Positions 15,301 through 23,296 of a stretch of 24,194 nt of DNA are shown here, in pieces. The stretch lies in the NCBI GenBank assembly GCA_047639615.1, contig JBLIOL010000042.1, positions 1-24,194 of the forward strand, in the 5' to 3' direction. The DNA comes from CAYWNK01 sp047639615. GTDB taxonomy: Bacteria > Planctomycetota > UBA1135 > GCA-002686595. How positions within the stretch are numbered: position 1 is the stretch's first letter; each line of letters begins with the position of its first letter. Position numbers and translations under genes: made by a program. The notes beneath the pieces are model-generated. The model saw only the letters and a list, made by a program, of their open reading frames with translations. It searched no databases and was not told the origin of the DNA.

Positions 15301-15481
15301 GGTGTGCTGGGGTTCGTGGGTTGCGATTTGTGGGAGAGACGTATCTCAAGCGAGCCGCAGAGCCTAGCAGACTGCGGCCGGGCCCTGCATCTCTGGTAGG
15401 AGGGCTTACTGAGCTCAGGCGCGGAACTGGACCAAGGAACGGCTAGACTTTTGGAACGCCTTCCCTAGCCCAGTGCTGAGC
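15301..15481. promoter_or_regulatory. Divergent control region between importer and Mo-hydroxylase operons
   Basis: This 181-bp gap must hold promoters for both directions. On the plus strand CTAGACT (-10-like TAGACT at 15444-15449) lies about 32 nt before the hydroxylase ATG; the same CTAGACT precedes the gene at 23297. No matching -35 was found. On the minus strand GAGATACGTCTC (around 15336-15347) is an imperfect palindrome about 40 nt from the binding-protein start. No riboswitch fold could be recognised by eye. Confidence 0.3.
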
Positions 15482-16111
15482 ATGACCCAATCCCAAGATC
15501 CTCCCCAGCTTTCGACGTCCGCTCTGTCAAGGCGGGCCTTTCTCAAGGGCGCCGGGGGGGTGGCTGCGGCCGGCGGGGCGCTCAGCCAGGCTGCGGATGC
15601 TGAGAGCACCCGCGATCCGCGGGTGCTGGAGGGGGAGCTCAGCATCGAGCTGCGCATAAATGGCAGCCTGCGTAAGGTCCAGGTGGAGCCGCGCACGACC
15701 CTGCTCGCGCTTCTCCGCCACGGCCTGGAGCCGGCCCTGACAGGCACCAAGGAGGTCTGCGATCGGGGAAATTGTGGGGCCTGCACGGTGATCGTCGACG
15801 GTCGCACACGCTATGCCTGCATGCAGCTGGCTGTGGACCTGGTGGGGACGGAAATCCGCACCATCGAGAGCCTCGGCAGCCCCCAGCAACTCTCGCCCGT
15901 TCAGGAGGCATTCTGCAAGCATGACGCCTCCATGTGTGGCTACTGTACCTCCGGTTTCGTGGTCGCGACCACCTCCCTTCTCGAGCGCAATCCGAAGGCG
16001 GATCTGGACGAGATCAAGCACGGCCTGTCCGGCAACATCTGCCGCTGCGGCACCTACCCGCACATCTTCAGCGCCGCTCTGGAAGCTGGCGGGCAAATGG
16101 GGGGCAAGTAA
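15482..16111 (+). CDS. Molybdenum hydroxylase 2Fe-2S subunit with Tat signal (PaoA/YagT-like)
   Basis: A 209-aa electron-transfer subunit with two [2Fe-2S] clusters. The plant-type cluster ligands are Cys93, 98, 101 and 113 (CDRGNCGAC...C). The second set is Cys152, 155, 187 and 189 (CGYC...CRC), as in CoxS/XdhC/PaoA. The N-terminus carries a twin-arginine signal, SRRAFLKGAG (16-25), followed by an Ala/Gly-rich core ending near QAADA, so the folded enzyme is exported; partner subunits without signals would travel with it. A GTG 9 nt upstream (15473) is an alternative start. The stop overlaps the next ATG (TAATG). The domain architecture matches the E. coli periplasmic aldehyde oxidoreductase PaoABC. 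Confidence 0.92.
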   Translation: MTQSQDPPQLSTSALSRRAFLKGAGGVAAAGGALSQAADAESTRDPRVLEGELSIELRINGSLRKVQVEPRTTLLALLRHGLEPALTGTKEVCDRGNCGACTVIVDGRTRYACMQLAVDLVGTEIRTIESLGSPQQLSPVQEAFCKHDASMCGYCTSGFVVATTSLLERNPKADLDEIKHGLSGNICRCGTYPHIFSAALEAGGQMGGK

Positions 16112-18264
16112 TGCCCGCGCCCAGCAACGCCGGCGCTGCCGCCGCCTGGAAAAACCGTGCGGACATGCAGGTGCTGAACACGGACCTACGCCGGGTCGAC
16201 GGTCCGATCAAGGTCACCGGTCAGGCCGTCTATCCTAGTGATGTTCGTCTGCCCGATATGGTTTACGCGCGCCTGGTGTTGGCGCCTGTGACGCGCGCCA
16301 AGCTGCTCTCGGTGGATCTGAGTGCCGCCCTGGACATGCCCGGTGTCGCCTACGCCGAGTTGATCGACGTCAGCAAGGAGGACATCCGCTACCTCGGTGA
16401 TGACGCCGCGGTGGCGGTGGTGGCTGCGGACACTCCGGAGCAGGCACGTGATGCGGCGCGCGCCGTGGTGGTGGAGCTAGAAGAACTATTGCCGGCTATG
16501 GTCACCCGCGAGCAGGTCAAGGACGCGGACGCGCCCGCGCTCAGTCGCCGCGGCAACGTGGAGGGCGAGCGCTCGCGGGGGGACGAAAAAGCCGCCAATC
16601 TCGCTTACGAGGAAGCGCCTTTCCAAGTGGAGGCTGTTTACGAACTACCTACCCAGCACCATGTGTGTCTGGAGACCCATGGGGTGGTGGTCGATCCTGG
16701 CGGCGATCGAGCCACGATCTACCCTTCAACCCAGATGGTCTCGAACTCCCAGGCCATCTACGCCGGGCTGCTCAATCGTCCGGCGGACGAGGTGGAAATC
16801 CTGTGCGAGGTCATGGGCGGCGGCTTCGGCGCCAAATTTGGCCCGGGCCTGGAGGGCCGCATGGCCTGCGTGGTGGCCTTGGCCCTCGGCCGGCCCGTGC
16901 ACCTCTTGCTCGACCGACCCCAGGAATTCCTGATGGCCGGGAACCGCTCGGGCACTTTCGCGGAGCTGCGCGCCGGCGCCGACGCCGAGGGCAACCTGGT
17001 GGCGCTGATCGGCGATGTGGACCGCTTGGGTGGCATGGGCGGCGGTGCTTTCCCGGGCTTGCCCTATATCTACAAGGCGGGTGAGTCCTTGTTTAGCTCT
17101 CGCTCGGTGCACTTTGCCTTGGACGCGAACCGCGCCATGCGTGCGCCGGGTCACCCCCAGGCCTCCTTCTGCATGGAATCCATGGTGGACGAGCTGGCGT
17201 ACAGAGGCGGCTTCGATCCCTTGGAGTTCCGCATGCGCAACCTCGAGGACCAGGTCTACCACAGGCAGCTCGCTGCCGTGGCCGACGCCATCGGCTGGCA
17301 CGCACATCCCTCCAAGGGGCAGGTGCGCAAGGCCGATGGTTCGGTTGTCGAAGGCATCGGTTTCGCAGTGGCCCAGTGGGGTGGGGGCGGCCGTCCGGGC
17401 GCGGGCGCCGAGGTGCGCATCAGCTCCGATGGTTCCGTAACTTCAAGCTGCGCCGTGCAGGACCTGGGTACGGGGTCGCGCACCTATGTGGCGGCCATCG
17501 TCGCCGAGGAATTCGGTCTGGCCTTGGACGATGTTACGGCACGGATCGGCGACAGTGACCTACCGCCCGGTGTCGCTTCCGGCGGTAGCGTGACCACCGG
17601 CTCGGTGGCGCCGGCCGTGAAAATGGCGGCGCATAATGCCCGCGAGGCATTCGAGGCCAAGCTGAAGCCTGTGCTCGGCGCGGAGGTCGGTGATTACGTT
17701 TGGAAGGGCGGCGAGGTTTGGCCGGCTGAGGATGCTGGCAGTCGAATGACTTGGAAGGCGGCCTGCGCCTTGCTCGGGTCCGATCCGCTAGCGGCGCGCG
17801 GTGCTTTTGACGGCTCGCTCATGACCAGCGGCGTGCACGGCGCCCAAGCCGTACGGGTTCGCGTCGATACGCTCACCGGCGAGGTACGCGTGCTCAAGAT
17901 GGTTCAGATCCAGGACATGGGGATCCCGCTCAACCGCGCTGCGATTCGCAGCCAGATGAACGGCGGCATGATCCAAGCCCTGTCCTACGCCTTGCTCGAG
18001 GAGCGCATCATGGACCCGGACCTGGGGCTGATGCTTAGCGCCAATCTGGAGAACTACCGCATCGCGGGCTGTATGGAGATCCCTGAGTTGGTGGCCCTGA
18101 TCGACGACGAGGACACCCGGCCCGCCACCACCGGCATGGCCGAAGCCTCCTGCATCGCAGGGGCGGGCGCCATCGCCAACGCGGTCTACAACGCCTGCGG
18201 AGCGCGCGTGCGCTCCTTGCCCATTACACCCGACAAGGTCCTGAAGGCCTTAGGGAGCTACTAA
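16111..18264 (+). CDS. Molybdenum hydroxylase large subunit, molybdopterin cofactor-binding (PaoC/YagR-like)
   Basis: A 717-aa catalytic subunit of the xanthine dehydrogenase/aldehyde oxidoreductase family, which hydroxylates aldehydes or N-heterocycles using water-derived oxygen. Landmarks: GGGFGAK (236-242) and MRAPGHPQ (343-350) in the cofactor-binding region, TTGSVAPA further along, and GMAEAS with Glu678, aligning with the catalytic Glu that precedes the C-terminal xPAIANAV-type motif (here AGAIANAV). There is no signal peptide, so export depends on the Tat-tagged 2Fe-2S subunit. The start at 16111 overlaps that gene's stop; the reading frame extends upstream in frame but only inside the 2Fe-2S gene. 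Substrate cannot be deduced; the length and the Pao-type partners favour an aldehyde oxidoreductase. Confidence 0.92.
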   Translation: MPAPSNAGAAAAWKNRADMQVLNTDLRRVDGPIKVTGQAVYPSDVRLPDMVYARLVLAPVTRAKLLSVDLSAALDMPGVAYAELIDVSKEDIRYLGDDAAVAVVAADTPEQARDAARAVVVELEELLPAMVTREQVKDADAPALSRRGNVEGERSRGDEKAANLAYEEAPFQVEAVYELPTQHHVCLETHGVVVDPGGDRATIYPSTQMVSNSQAIYAGLLNRPADEVEILCEVMGGGFGAKFGPGLEGRMACVVALALGRPVHLLLDRPQEFLMAGNRSGTFAELRAGADAEGNLVALIGDVDRLGGMGGGAFPGLPYIYKAGESLFSSRSVHFALDANRAMRAPGHPQASFCMESMVDELAYRGGFDPLEFRMRNLEDQVYHRQLAAVADAIGWHAHPSKGQVRKADGSVVEGIGFAVAQWGGGGRPGAGAEVRISSDGSVTSSCAVQDLGTGSRTYVAAIVAEEFGLALDDVTARIGDSDLPPGVASGGSVTTGSVAPAVKMAAHNAREAFEAKLKPVLGAEVGDYVWKGGEVWPAEDAGSRMTWKAACALLGSDPLAARGAFDGSLMTSGVHGAQAVRVRVDTLTGEVRVLKMVQIQDMGIPLNRAAIRSQMNGGMIQALSYALLEERIMDPDLGLMLSANLENYRIAGCMEIPELVALIDDEDTRPATTGMAEASCIAGAGAIANAVYNACGARVRSLPITPDKVLKALGSY

Positions 18265-18267
18265 GCT

Positions 18268-19260
18268 ATGAAGGCCTTTCGCATGACACTCCCGGCTTCC
18301 GTCAAGGAGGCCGTGGCGCAATTGCCCGCCGAGTTTTCGCCCACTGGGGCGCAACTCCTGGCTGGCGGCCAGGACCTGTTGACCGAGCTCAAAGAGTACA
18401 TCCAGGAACCCGACACCCTGGTGAACTTGAAGAGCGCCAAGGACGCTGCTCTGCGCGAATTTGCGTGGCAGTCCGATGGCAGCCTGGTGATTGGCGCCCT
18501 GACCACTGTGGCTGAGCTCGAGGAAGATCAGCAGCTCGCGATAAAGCTTACGGTGCTTTCTGAAGCGGCCGCCAGCATCGCCAGCCCGCAGATTCGTAGT
18601 ACGGCGACCGTGGGCGGCAACCTCAACCAACGCCCGCGCTGTTGGTATTACCGCAATGAGTCGAGCGCATGTCTCAAGCGCGGAGGTGTGGAGTGCTTCT
18701 CCTACTACGGCAAGAACCGCTTCAACGCGATCCTTGGCGGGGGACCCTCGTACATCGTGCATCCCTCGGATTTGGCCCCGGCGCTGATCGCCTTGGATGC
18801 GGAAATCAGCTTGGTCTCCCCGCGCGGCGAGCGTGTGATGTTGCTCGAGGACTACTACACGCTGCCATCTAGCGGCGACGTGTTGCGCGAGACTGTGGCC
18901 ACATCGGATGAGGTGCTGACGCAGGTGCGCATCCCCAAGCCGGCCGCTGGCATGCGCAGCACCTATCTCAAGTTTAAGGAGCGGCGGTCCTACGACTGGG
19001 CGCTCTCGGCCGTGGCTCTGGTGCTCTATCAGGATGGCTCGAAGATCCGCGATGCGCGGCTTGTGTTGGGCGGCGTGGCGCCGCGGCCCTGGCGCGTGCA
19101 GCGCACGGAGAACAAGCTCAAGGGTCGGCAGGTCGGCGAGGAAGCGATGGTACTCGCCCGCGAGTCGGCCTTGGATGGTGCCGAGCCCCTGTCCGAGAAC
19201 GGTTTCAAGGTGCCCTTGACCAAGGGCCTAATCACCCGTGCTTTCCAAAGGTTGGCCTAA
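18268..19260 (+). CDS. Molybdenum hydroxylase FAD subunit with extra Cys cluster (PaoB/YagS-like)
   Basis: A 330-aa FAD-binding subunit that passes electrons from the 2Fe-2S clusters to an acceptor. The FAD-site segments are LLAGGQDLL (30-38) and ASPQIRSTATVGGNLNQ (105-121). Immediately after comes an insert, CWYYRN...SACLKRGGVECF, with Cys125, 135 and 143, at the place where PaoB and the 4-hydroxybenzoyl-CoA reductase beta subunit hold an additional [4Fe-4S] cluster. Three ligands are visible in the insert; the fourth may be elsewhere or replaced. The C-terminal CO-dehydrogenase flavoprotein domain is complete. The gene starts 3 nt after the Mo subunit stop and is followed 2 nt later by a small Cys-rich gene. 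Confidence 0.91.
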   Translation: MKAFRMTLPASVKEAVAQLPAEFSPTGAQLLAGGQDLLTELKEYIQEPDTLVNLKSAKDAALREFAWQSDGSLVIGALTTVAELEEDQQLAIKLTVLSEAAASIASPQIRSTATVGGNLNQRPRCWYYRNESSACLKRGGVECFSYYGKNRFNAILGGGPSYIVHPSDLAPALIALDAEISLVSPRGERVMLLEDYYTLPSSGDVLRETVATSDEVLTQVRIPKPAAGMRSTYLKFKERRSYDWALSAVALVLYQDGSKIRDARLVLGGVAPRPWRVQRTENKLKGRQVGEEAMVLARESALDGAEPLSENGFKVPLTKGLITRAFQRLA

Positions 19261-19262
19261 TC

Positions 19263-19496
19263 ATGGGTGCTTCAATTCGACCCGCTATCAGTCCCTACTG
19301 TCAGGATCTGTGCTCGAAGAAGATCCTTGTCTCCGAGGGGCTACCCTTGGAGGACGGCGATGTGCTCGACCGCTCCCAGCACTGCTGGTGCTCGCGAACC
19401 ATGACGGTTCTCGGGCCAGATCGCGAGCCGGCCCACCCGCAGGATTGTCTTCAAGAGCGTGACTGCTTTCGCAGTCCATTGAAGTCCTTGCTCTAA
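19263..19496 (+). CDS. Small six-cysteine protein of unknown function in the Mo-hydroxylase operon
   Basis: A 77-aa protein starting only 2 nt after the FAD subunit stop, so it is probably the fourth gene of the operon. It contains six cysteines: Cys13 and Cys17 (CQDLC), His40 with Cys41 and Cys43 (HCWC), Cys62 and Cys68 (CLQERDC). There is no signal peptide or membrane segment. The spacing suggests a metal or Fe-S site, or paired disulfides. I do not recognise the family. It could be an assembly factor, electron carrier or regulator of the hydroxylase, but that is inference from position. Codon use looks like its neighbours and the frame is not overlapped by another good candidate. Confidence 0.65.
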   Translation: MGASIRPAISPYCQDLCSKKILVSEGLPLEDGDVLDRSQHCWCSRTMTVLGPDREPAHPQDCLQERDCFRSPLKSLL

Positions 19497-19574
19497 GCCG
19501 AGGATTCATGAGCACAGGCGAGGTTTTGCTCTAACGGGGGGTGACCCCAATTCGGCATGGTCTAGGGGCTTGCT

Positions 19575-21950
19575 ATGCCCAAAAAGGCCACCAAAACAAA
19601 AAAACGTCCCCGCCGCCCGCAGCGCAAGAGGCCTGCTGGTGATGGAACCGTCGAACTCACCCTAGTTCCGGTCCGCAATATGGTCCTCTTTCCGGGGGTT
19701 GTGCTGCCGCTGATGATCGGTCGGGAGCCGTCCCTGGCCGCGGTGCAGCACGCTGTGGATAACCAGGAACCTGTCGGGCTTCTGCTGCAGCGCGATGAGT
19801 CCATCGAGCGGCCGCGCCCGGAGGACCTGTACGAGGTCGGAACCGTGGTGGAGCTTATGCGCTACTGGAGCTCGCCCGAGGGCAGCCACCACGCCATCTG
19901 CCAGGGCCAGGAACGCTTCCAGGTGGTGGAGATGCTGAGCTGGGAGCCCTTCCCCAGGGCACGCGTGAGGATCATTCCGGCGGCCAAGGGTAAGGGCCGC
20001 TCGATCGAGGCGCGTTTCCGCGTGCTGCGCCAACGGGCGGGCGAAGTGCTCGCTCTGGCTCCCGGTGCGCCCGAGGAACTGACCCAGGCCGTGCAGGCCA
20101 TCAACGATCCCTCCGTGCTGGCCGACATGGTCTCGACCTTCATGGACGTGCCCGCAGCGGACAAGCAAGCGCTGCTCGAGGAGTTCGACCTGCGCCGGCG
20201 CCTAGATAAATTGAACGAGATCCTGGGCGAACTCTCCCAGGTGATGGAGCTATCGAACAAGATTCGCCACGAGACCCGCGGCAAATTGGACGAGGCTCAG
20301 CGCGAGTATTTCCTGCGCGAACAACTGCGCGCGATCCGGCGCGAGCTGGGCGAGGAGGATGGCGACGACGTCAACAGCGAGGTCTCTGAACTGCGCCGAC
20401 GCATCGGCGAGCTGGAGCTGATTCCTGAGGTGCGCAAGGCGGCTGATCGTGAACTGCGTCGCCTCTCGCGCACACCCGAAGGGTCTGCCGAGCATCCCAT
20501 GCTGCGCACCTGGCTCGAGACCTTCGTGGATCTGCCCTGGAACAATGAGAGTGAGGATCTGCTCGACCTGAAGCGGGCAGAGCAGGTGCTCGACGAGGAT
20601 CACTACGGACTCGAACGGGTCAAGCGGCGCGTGCTCGAGTTCCTGGCGGTGCGCAAGCTCAAGGCCGATGGCCAGGGCCCGACCCTGTGCCTGGTTGGGC
20701 CTCCCGGGGTTGGCAAGACCTCCCTTGGGGAGAGTCTCGCGCGCGCCATGGGGCGCGAGTTCGTACGCCTGTCCTTGGGCGGTGTGCACGACGAGTCCGA
20801 GGTGCGTGGACACCGGCGGACCTACGTGGGCGCCATGCCCGGCGGCATTATCAACGGCATGCGCAAGGCCGGTACGCGCAACCCGGTCTTCCTCTTGGAC
20901 GAGGTCGACAAGCTCGGCAGCGGCATGCATGGGGACCCCTCGGCGGCCTTGCTCGAAGCGCTAGATCCGGCCCAGAACAAGGGCTTCCGCGACAGCTACC
21001 TCGATCTGCCCTTCGACCTATCGCGGGTCATGTTCGTGGCCACGGCCAACATGTTGCACTCCATGCCCGGTCCCTTGCGGGATCGTCTGGAAGTGATTGA
21101 GATCCCCGGCTACACCGCCAAGGAGAAGCTTGAAATCGCCAAGCGCTATCTGGTCAAGCGCCAGATCAAGGGCTGTGGCCTCAAGGCTAGCCAGCTGCGC
21201 TTGCCCGTGAGCACCCTGCGCGCGCTGATCGAAAGCTATTCGCGCGAGGCTGGCGTGCGTGAATTGGAACGCACCATCGGCGCTCTATGCAGGCATGCAG
21301 CGACCCTCTTCGCCAAGCGCCGACGCAAGCTCTTGATCATCGAGCCCAAGGACCTGGAACGCATCCTCGGCCCGGCTCGCTACGAACACGAAGAGCGCAT
21401 GAAGAATCCCGCAGCGGGTCTGATTACCGGTCTGGCTTGGACTCCGGTCGGCGGAGAGATTCTCTTCATCGAAGGGGCGCGTATGCCTGGTAAGGGCAAG
21501 CTCACGCTGACCGGTCAACTGGGCGATGTGATGCGCGAGAGTGCTCAAGCTGCCCTGACCTGGGTGCGCTCGAATGATGAGGCGTTAGGCCTCGATCAGG
21601 AGCCCTTCGACAAGCAAGACTTGCATCTGCACATCCCCGCTGGGGCGGTGCCGAAGGATGGCCCTAGTGCCGGGGTGGCCATGGCTTGCTGTTTGGTTTC
21701 CCTGCTCACCGGGCGCAAGCCGCGCGGCCGTTTGGCCATGACCGGCGAGATCAGCCTGCGCGGGGAAGTGCTTCCCGTGGGAGGCATCAAGGAGAAGGTA
21801 CTGGCTGCTCAGGCGGCTGGCGTGCGCACGGTTCTCTTGCCGGCACGCAACCGCCGCGATCTCTTGGAGATACCCAAGGGGACCCGCGAGAAATTGACCT
21901 TCATCTGGATCGAGCGCGTCGAGGACGCGCTCGAGGCAGGGCTTCTCTAG
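19575..21950 (+). CDS. lon: ATP-dependent Lon protease
   Basis: A 791-aa LonA-type protease that degrades misfolded and regulatory proteins in the cytoplasm. After a very basic 20-residue leader (PKKATKTKKRPRRPQRKRP) comes the N-terminal substrate-recognition domain (about 28-220), a long charged helical region (about 220-320), the AAA+ module with Walker A GPPGVGKT (375-382) and Walker B LLDEVDKLG (Asp442, Glu443), and the protease domain with catalytic Ser698 (PKDGPSAG) and Lys741 (GGIKEK), spaced 43 residues as in E. coli Lon. All key residues are present. The ATG follows AGGGG at 19564-19568 with a 6-nt spacer. No CIRCE heat-shock operator was found in the 78-nt gap upstream. The gene converges on the EAL-HDOD gene across an 11-bp repeat. 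Confidence 0.97.
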   Translation: MPKKATKTKKRPRRPQRKRPAGDGTVELTLVPVRNMVLFPGVVLPLMIGREPSLAAVQHAVDNQEPVGLLLQRDESIERPRPEDLYEVGTVVELMRYWSSPEGSHHAICQGQERFQVVEMLSWEPFPRARVRIIPAAKGKGRSIEARFRVLRQRAGEVLALAPGAPEELTQAVQAINDPSVLADMVSTFMDVPAADKQALLEEFDLRRRLDKLNEILGELSQVMELSNKIRHETRGKLDEAQREYFLREQLRAIRRELGEEDGDDVNSEVSELRRRIGELELIPEVRKAADRELRRLSRTPEGSAEHPMLRTWLETFVDLPWNNESEDLLDLKRAEQVLDEDHYGLERVKRRVLEFLAVRKLKADGQGPTLCLVGPPGVGKTSLGESLARAMGREFVRLSLGGVHDESEVRGHRRTYVGAMPGGIINGMRKAGTRNPVFLLDEVDKLGSGMHGDPSAALLEALDPAQNKGFRDSYLDLPFDLSRVMFVATANMLHSMPGPLRDRLEVIEIPGYTAKEKLEIAKRYLVKRQIKGCGLKASQLRLPVSTLRALIESYSREAGVRELERTIGALCRHAATLFAKRRRKLLIIEPKDLERILGPARYEHEERMKNPAAGLITGLAWTPVGGEILFIEGARMPGKGKLTLTGQLGDVMRESAQAALTWVRSNDEALGLDQEPFDKQDLHLHIPAGAVPKDGPSAGVAMACCLVSLLTGRKPRGRLAMTGEISLRGEVLPVGGIKEKVLAAQAAGVRTVLLPARNRRDLLEIPKGTREKLTFIWIERVEDALEAGLL

Positions 21951-21971
21951 GGCTTCTCTAGGGCTTCTCTA
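21939..21971. repeat. Three perfect 11-bp tandem repeats spanning two convergent stop codons
   Basis: The unit GGGCTTCTCTA occurs three times in a row (21939-21949, 21950-21960, 21961-21971), followed by GG. The lon stop TAG (21948-21950) spans the first junction, and the stop of the opposing EAL-HDOD gene (21969-21971, TAG on the minus strand) is the end of the third copy. A 6-bp hairpin AGGCCG/CGGCCT (21971-21985) follows. The array looks like recent slippage or duplication that lengthened the spacer between the stops. Confidence 0.85.
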
Positions 21972-23216
21972 GGCCGCTTCGGCCTCGGGGTCGGTGGTAT
22001 CTAGGCTGTTGTCACCCCAGAGGATGGCCTCTAGGTAGATGTCGTGAGCCATCTGGCTTTGTATGCCAAGTTCCTTCGAGAACATCGCTGACATTGCCCA
22101 GTCGCCTATCTCGATGGCGCGCGCGAGTTGGGTGGAGAGCCCGCCTATTGAGTTGTCTCCCAGAATCGCATTGGTCATGCTCTCTGTGAGGCTCAGCTCG
22201 TCCACGGCCTCTTTTAGGGTCATGTCCAGCAGGGCATCCAAAGTGGAGAATAAGCCAGCCAGGAAGGCCTCGAGGGTGCGCTCCTCGCGCCCTAGGTGCT
22301 CGGCGATGAGCTCCCCAAAGCGCCCGCGGATCAGACTCGTGCGTACCAACTCGTCAGGCTTGTCGGTGCCGAGTCCAGTCAAGGCCAATAGGGTGCCCCA
22401 GCGCTTCAGTTGCCGTTGGCCGAGGTGCACGAGGGCTTGGCGAATGGAGGCGATTTCTTCGCTCGTGCCATACGCGGTCGAGTTCATGTAGCGCAGCAGT
22501 CCCGCCGTCAGGGACATGTCGCGGGTGATAATCGACCCAACCTCTTCCAGATTCGGCTCCTCTTCGAAGAGCGCGTGCATGAGCTGCACGTAGCTGGCGC
22601 GGTTGCGCGGAATCTCTTTGTACTGAGTGAGCTCCGGCTTGAAGTAGTAGTAGCCCTGGAACAGTTCGTAGCCCGCCTCAAGGGCTTCTTCCTGGTCCAA
22701 GGTGCTCTCGACCTTCTGCGCGATGAAGGTCAGGCCCTGCCGGCCCCAGCGCTTGACGACCTCGGCGCGTTGGCCAGGGCGCACCTGCTGAAAGTCGACC
22801 TTGATGTAGTCCGCCAGGGCTACCAAGGGCTCGAAGGTGTCCTTGCCCTCGAAGTCGTTGATGGCGATCTTGTGACCGTTGGCCTTGAGTGCGCGCAGGG
22901 CGGCGACCACCCGCGGGGTGGGTTTCACGGTCTCCAAGACTTCGATGACCGTGGTCTCGGTAGGCATGATCGAGAGGAAGTCCCGCACCAAGAGTTCCTC
23001 GGGCACGTTGATGAAGGCCAACTGGCCGCCAGTCAAGCGCTTGAGAGGTCCGCTCAGAAGGGCTGTACGCAGCACTTCGATAGTGGCTTGGTTGGACTCC
23101 GTACCCGTAAACTCCCCGTCCGGTCCAGACCGGTGGAGAAGTTCGTAGGCGTAGACGTCACCCTTAGCGTTCAGGATCGGCTGGCGGGCCACGAATGTGA
23201 GCTTGGCTTGAGGCAT
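21969..23216 (-). CDS. Degenerate EAL-HDOD signalling protein (YuxH family)
   Basis: A 415-aa cytoplasmic protein. Residues about 8-195 form an EAL-like domain and about 205-400 an HDOD domain, the pairing of the YuxH/CdgJ family. EAL-site residues compared with active c-di-GMP phosphodiesterases: Glu25 (YELLHR, EAL position) kept, Asn70 kept, Glu92 kept, the first Asp of DDF changed to Asn120 (NDF), Lys139 kept, the Glu of AEGVE changed to Gln167 (AQKVE), and Gln187 kept. Two metal/catalytic positions are lost, so hydrolysis is unlikely and a binding or scaffold role is more plausible. HDOD domains commonly regulate motility or stress signalling without hydrolase activity. Transcription is divergent from the membrane protein at 23297 and convergent with lon. 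Confidence 0.88.
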   Translation of the reverse strand: MPQAKLTFVARQPILNAKGDVYAYELLHRSGPDGEFTGTESNQATIEVLRTALLSGPLKRLTGGQLAFINVPEELLVRDFLSIMPTETTVIEVLETVKPTPRVVAALRALKANGHKIAINDFEGKDTFEPLVALADYIKVDFQQVRPGQRAEVVKRWGRQGLTFIAQKVESTLDQEEALEAGYELFQGYYYFKPELTQYKEIPRNRASYVQLMHALFEEEPNLEEVGSIITRDMSLTAGLLRYMNSTAYGTSEEIASIRQALVHLGQRQLKRWGTLLALTGLGTDKPDELVRTSLIRGRFGELIAEHLGREERTLEAFLAGLFSTLDALLDMTLKEAVDELSLTESMTNAILGDNSIGGLSTQLARAIEIGDWAMSAMFSKELGIQSQMAHDIYLEAILWGDNSLDTTDPEAEAA

Positions 23217-23284
23217 GCCTCGTTTCTATCGGTCCCGGCCTGCGGGGGCTTCACGATCAATTAGCCGATGGCCGAACTTAGGAC

Positions 23285-23290
23285 TAGACT
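23285..23290 (+). promoter_or_regulatory. Possible -10 element of a leaderless transcript
   Basis: TAGACT ends 6 nt before the GTG start at 23297, placing transcription initiation at about the start codon. The CTAGACT heptamer also occurs before the Mo-hydroxylase operon. No convincing -35 or Shine-Dalgarno sequence is seen. Confidence 0.3.
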
Positions 23291-23296
23291 GCCCGG

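Noticed and set aside
15934..16110. Longer Mo-subunit start inside the 2Fe-2S gene
   Set aside because: The in-frame leader overlaps the Cys motifs of the 2Fe-2S subunit; the TAATG junction at 16109-16113 gives the natural start.
19497..19574. Heat-shock (CIRCE-type) operator ahead of lon
   Set aside because: No TTAGCACTC inverted repeat is present; only a short GGGG-TGA-CCCC motif is seen.
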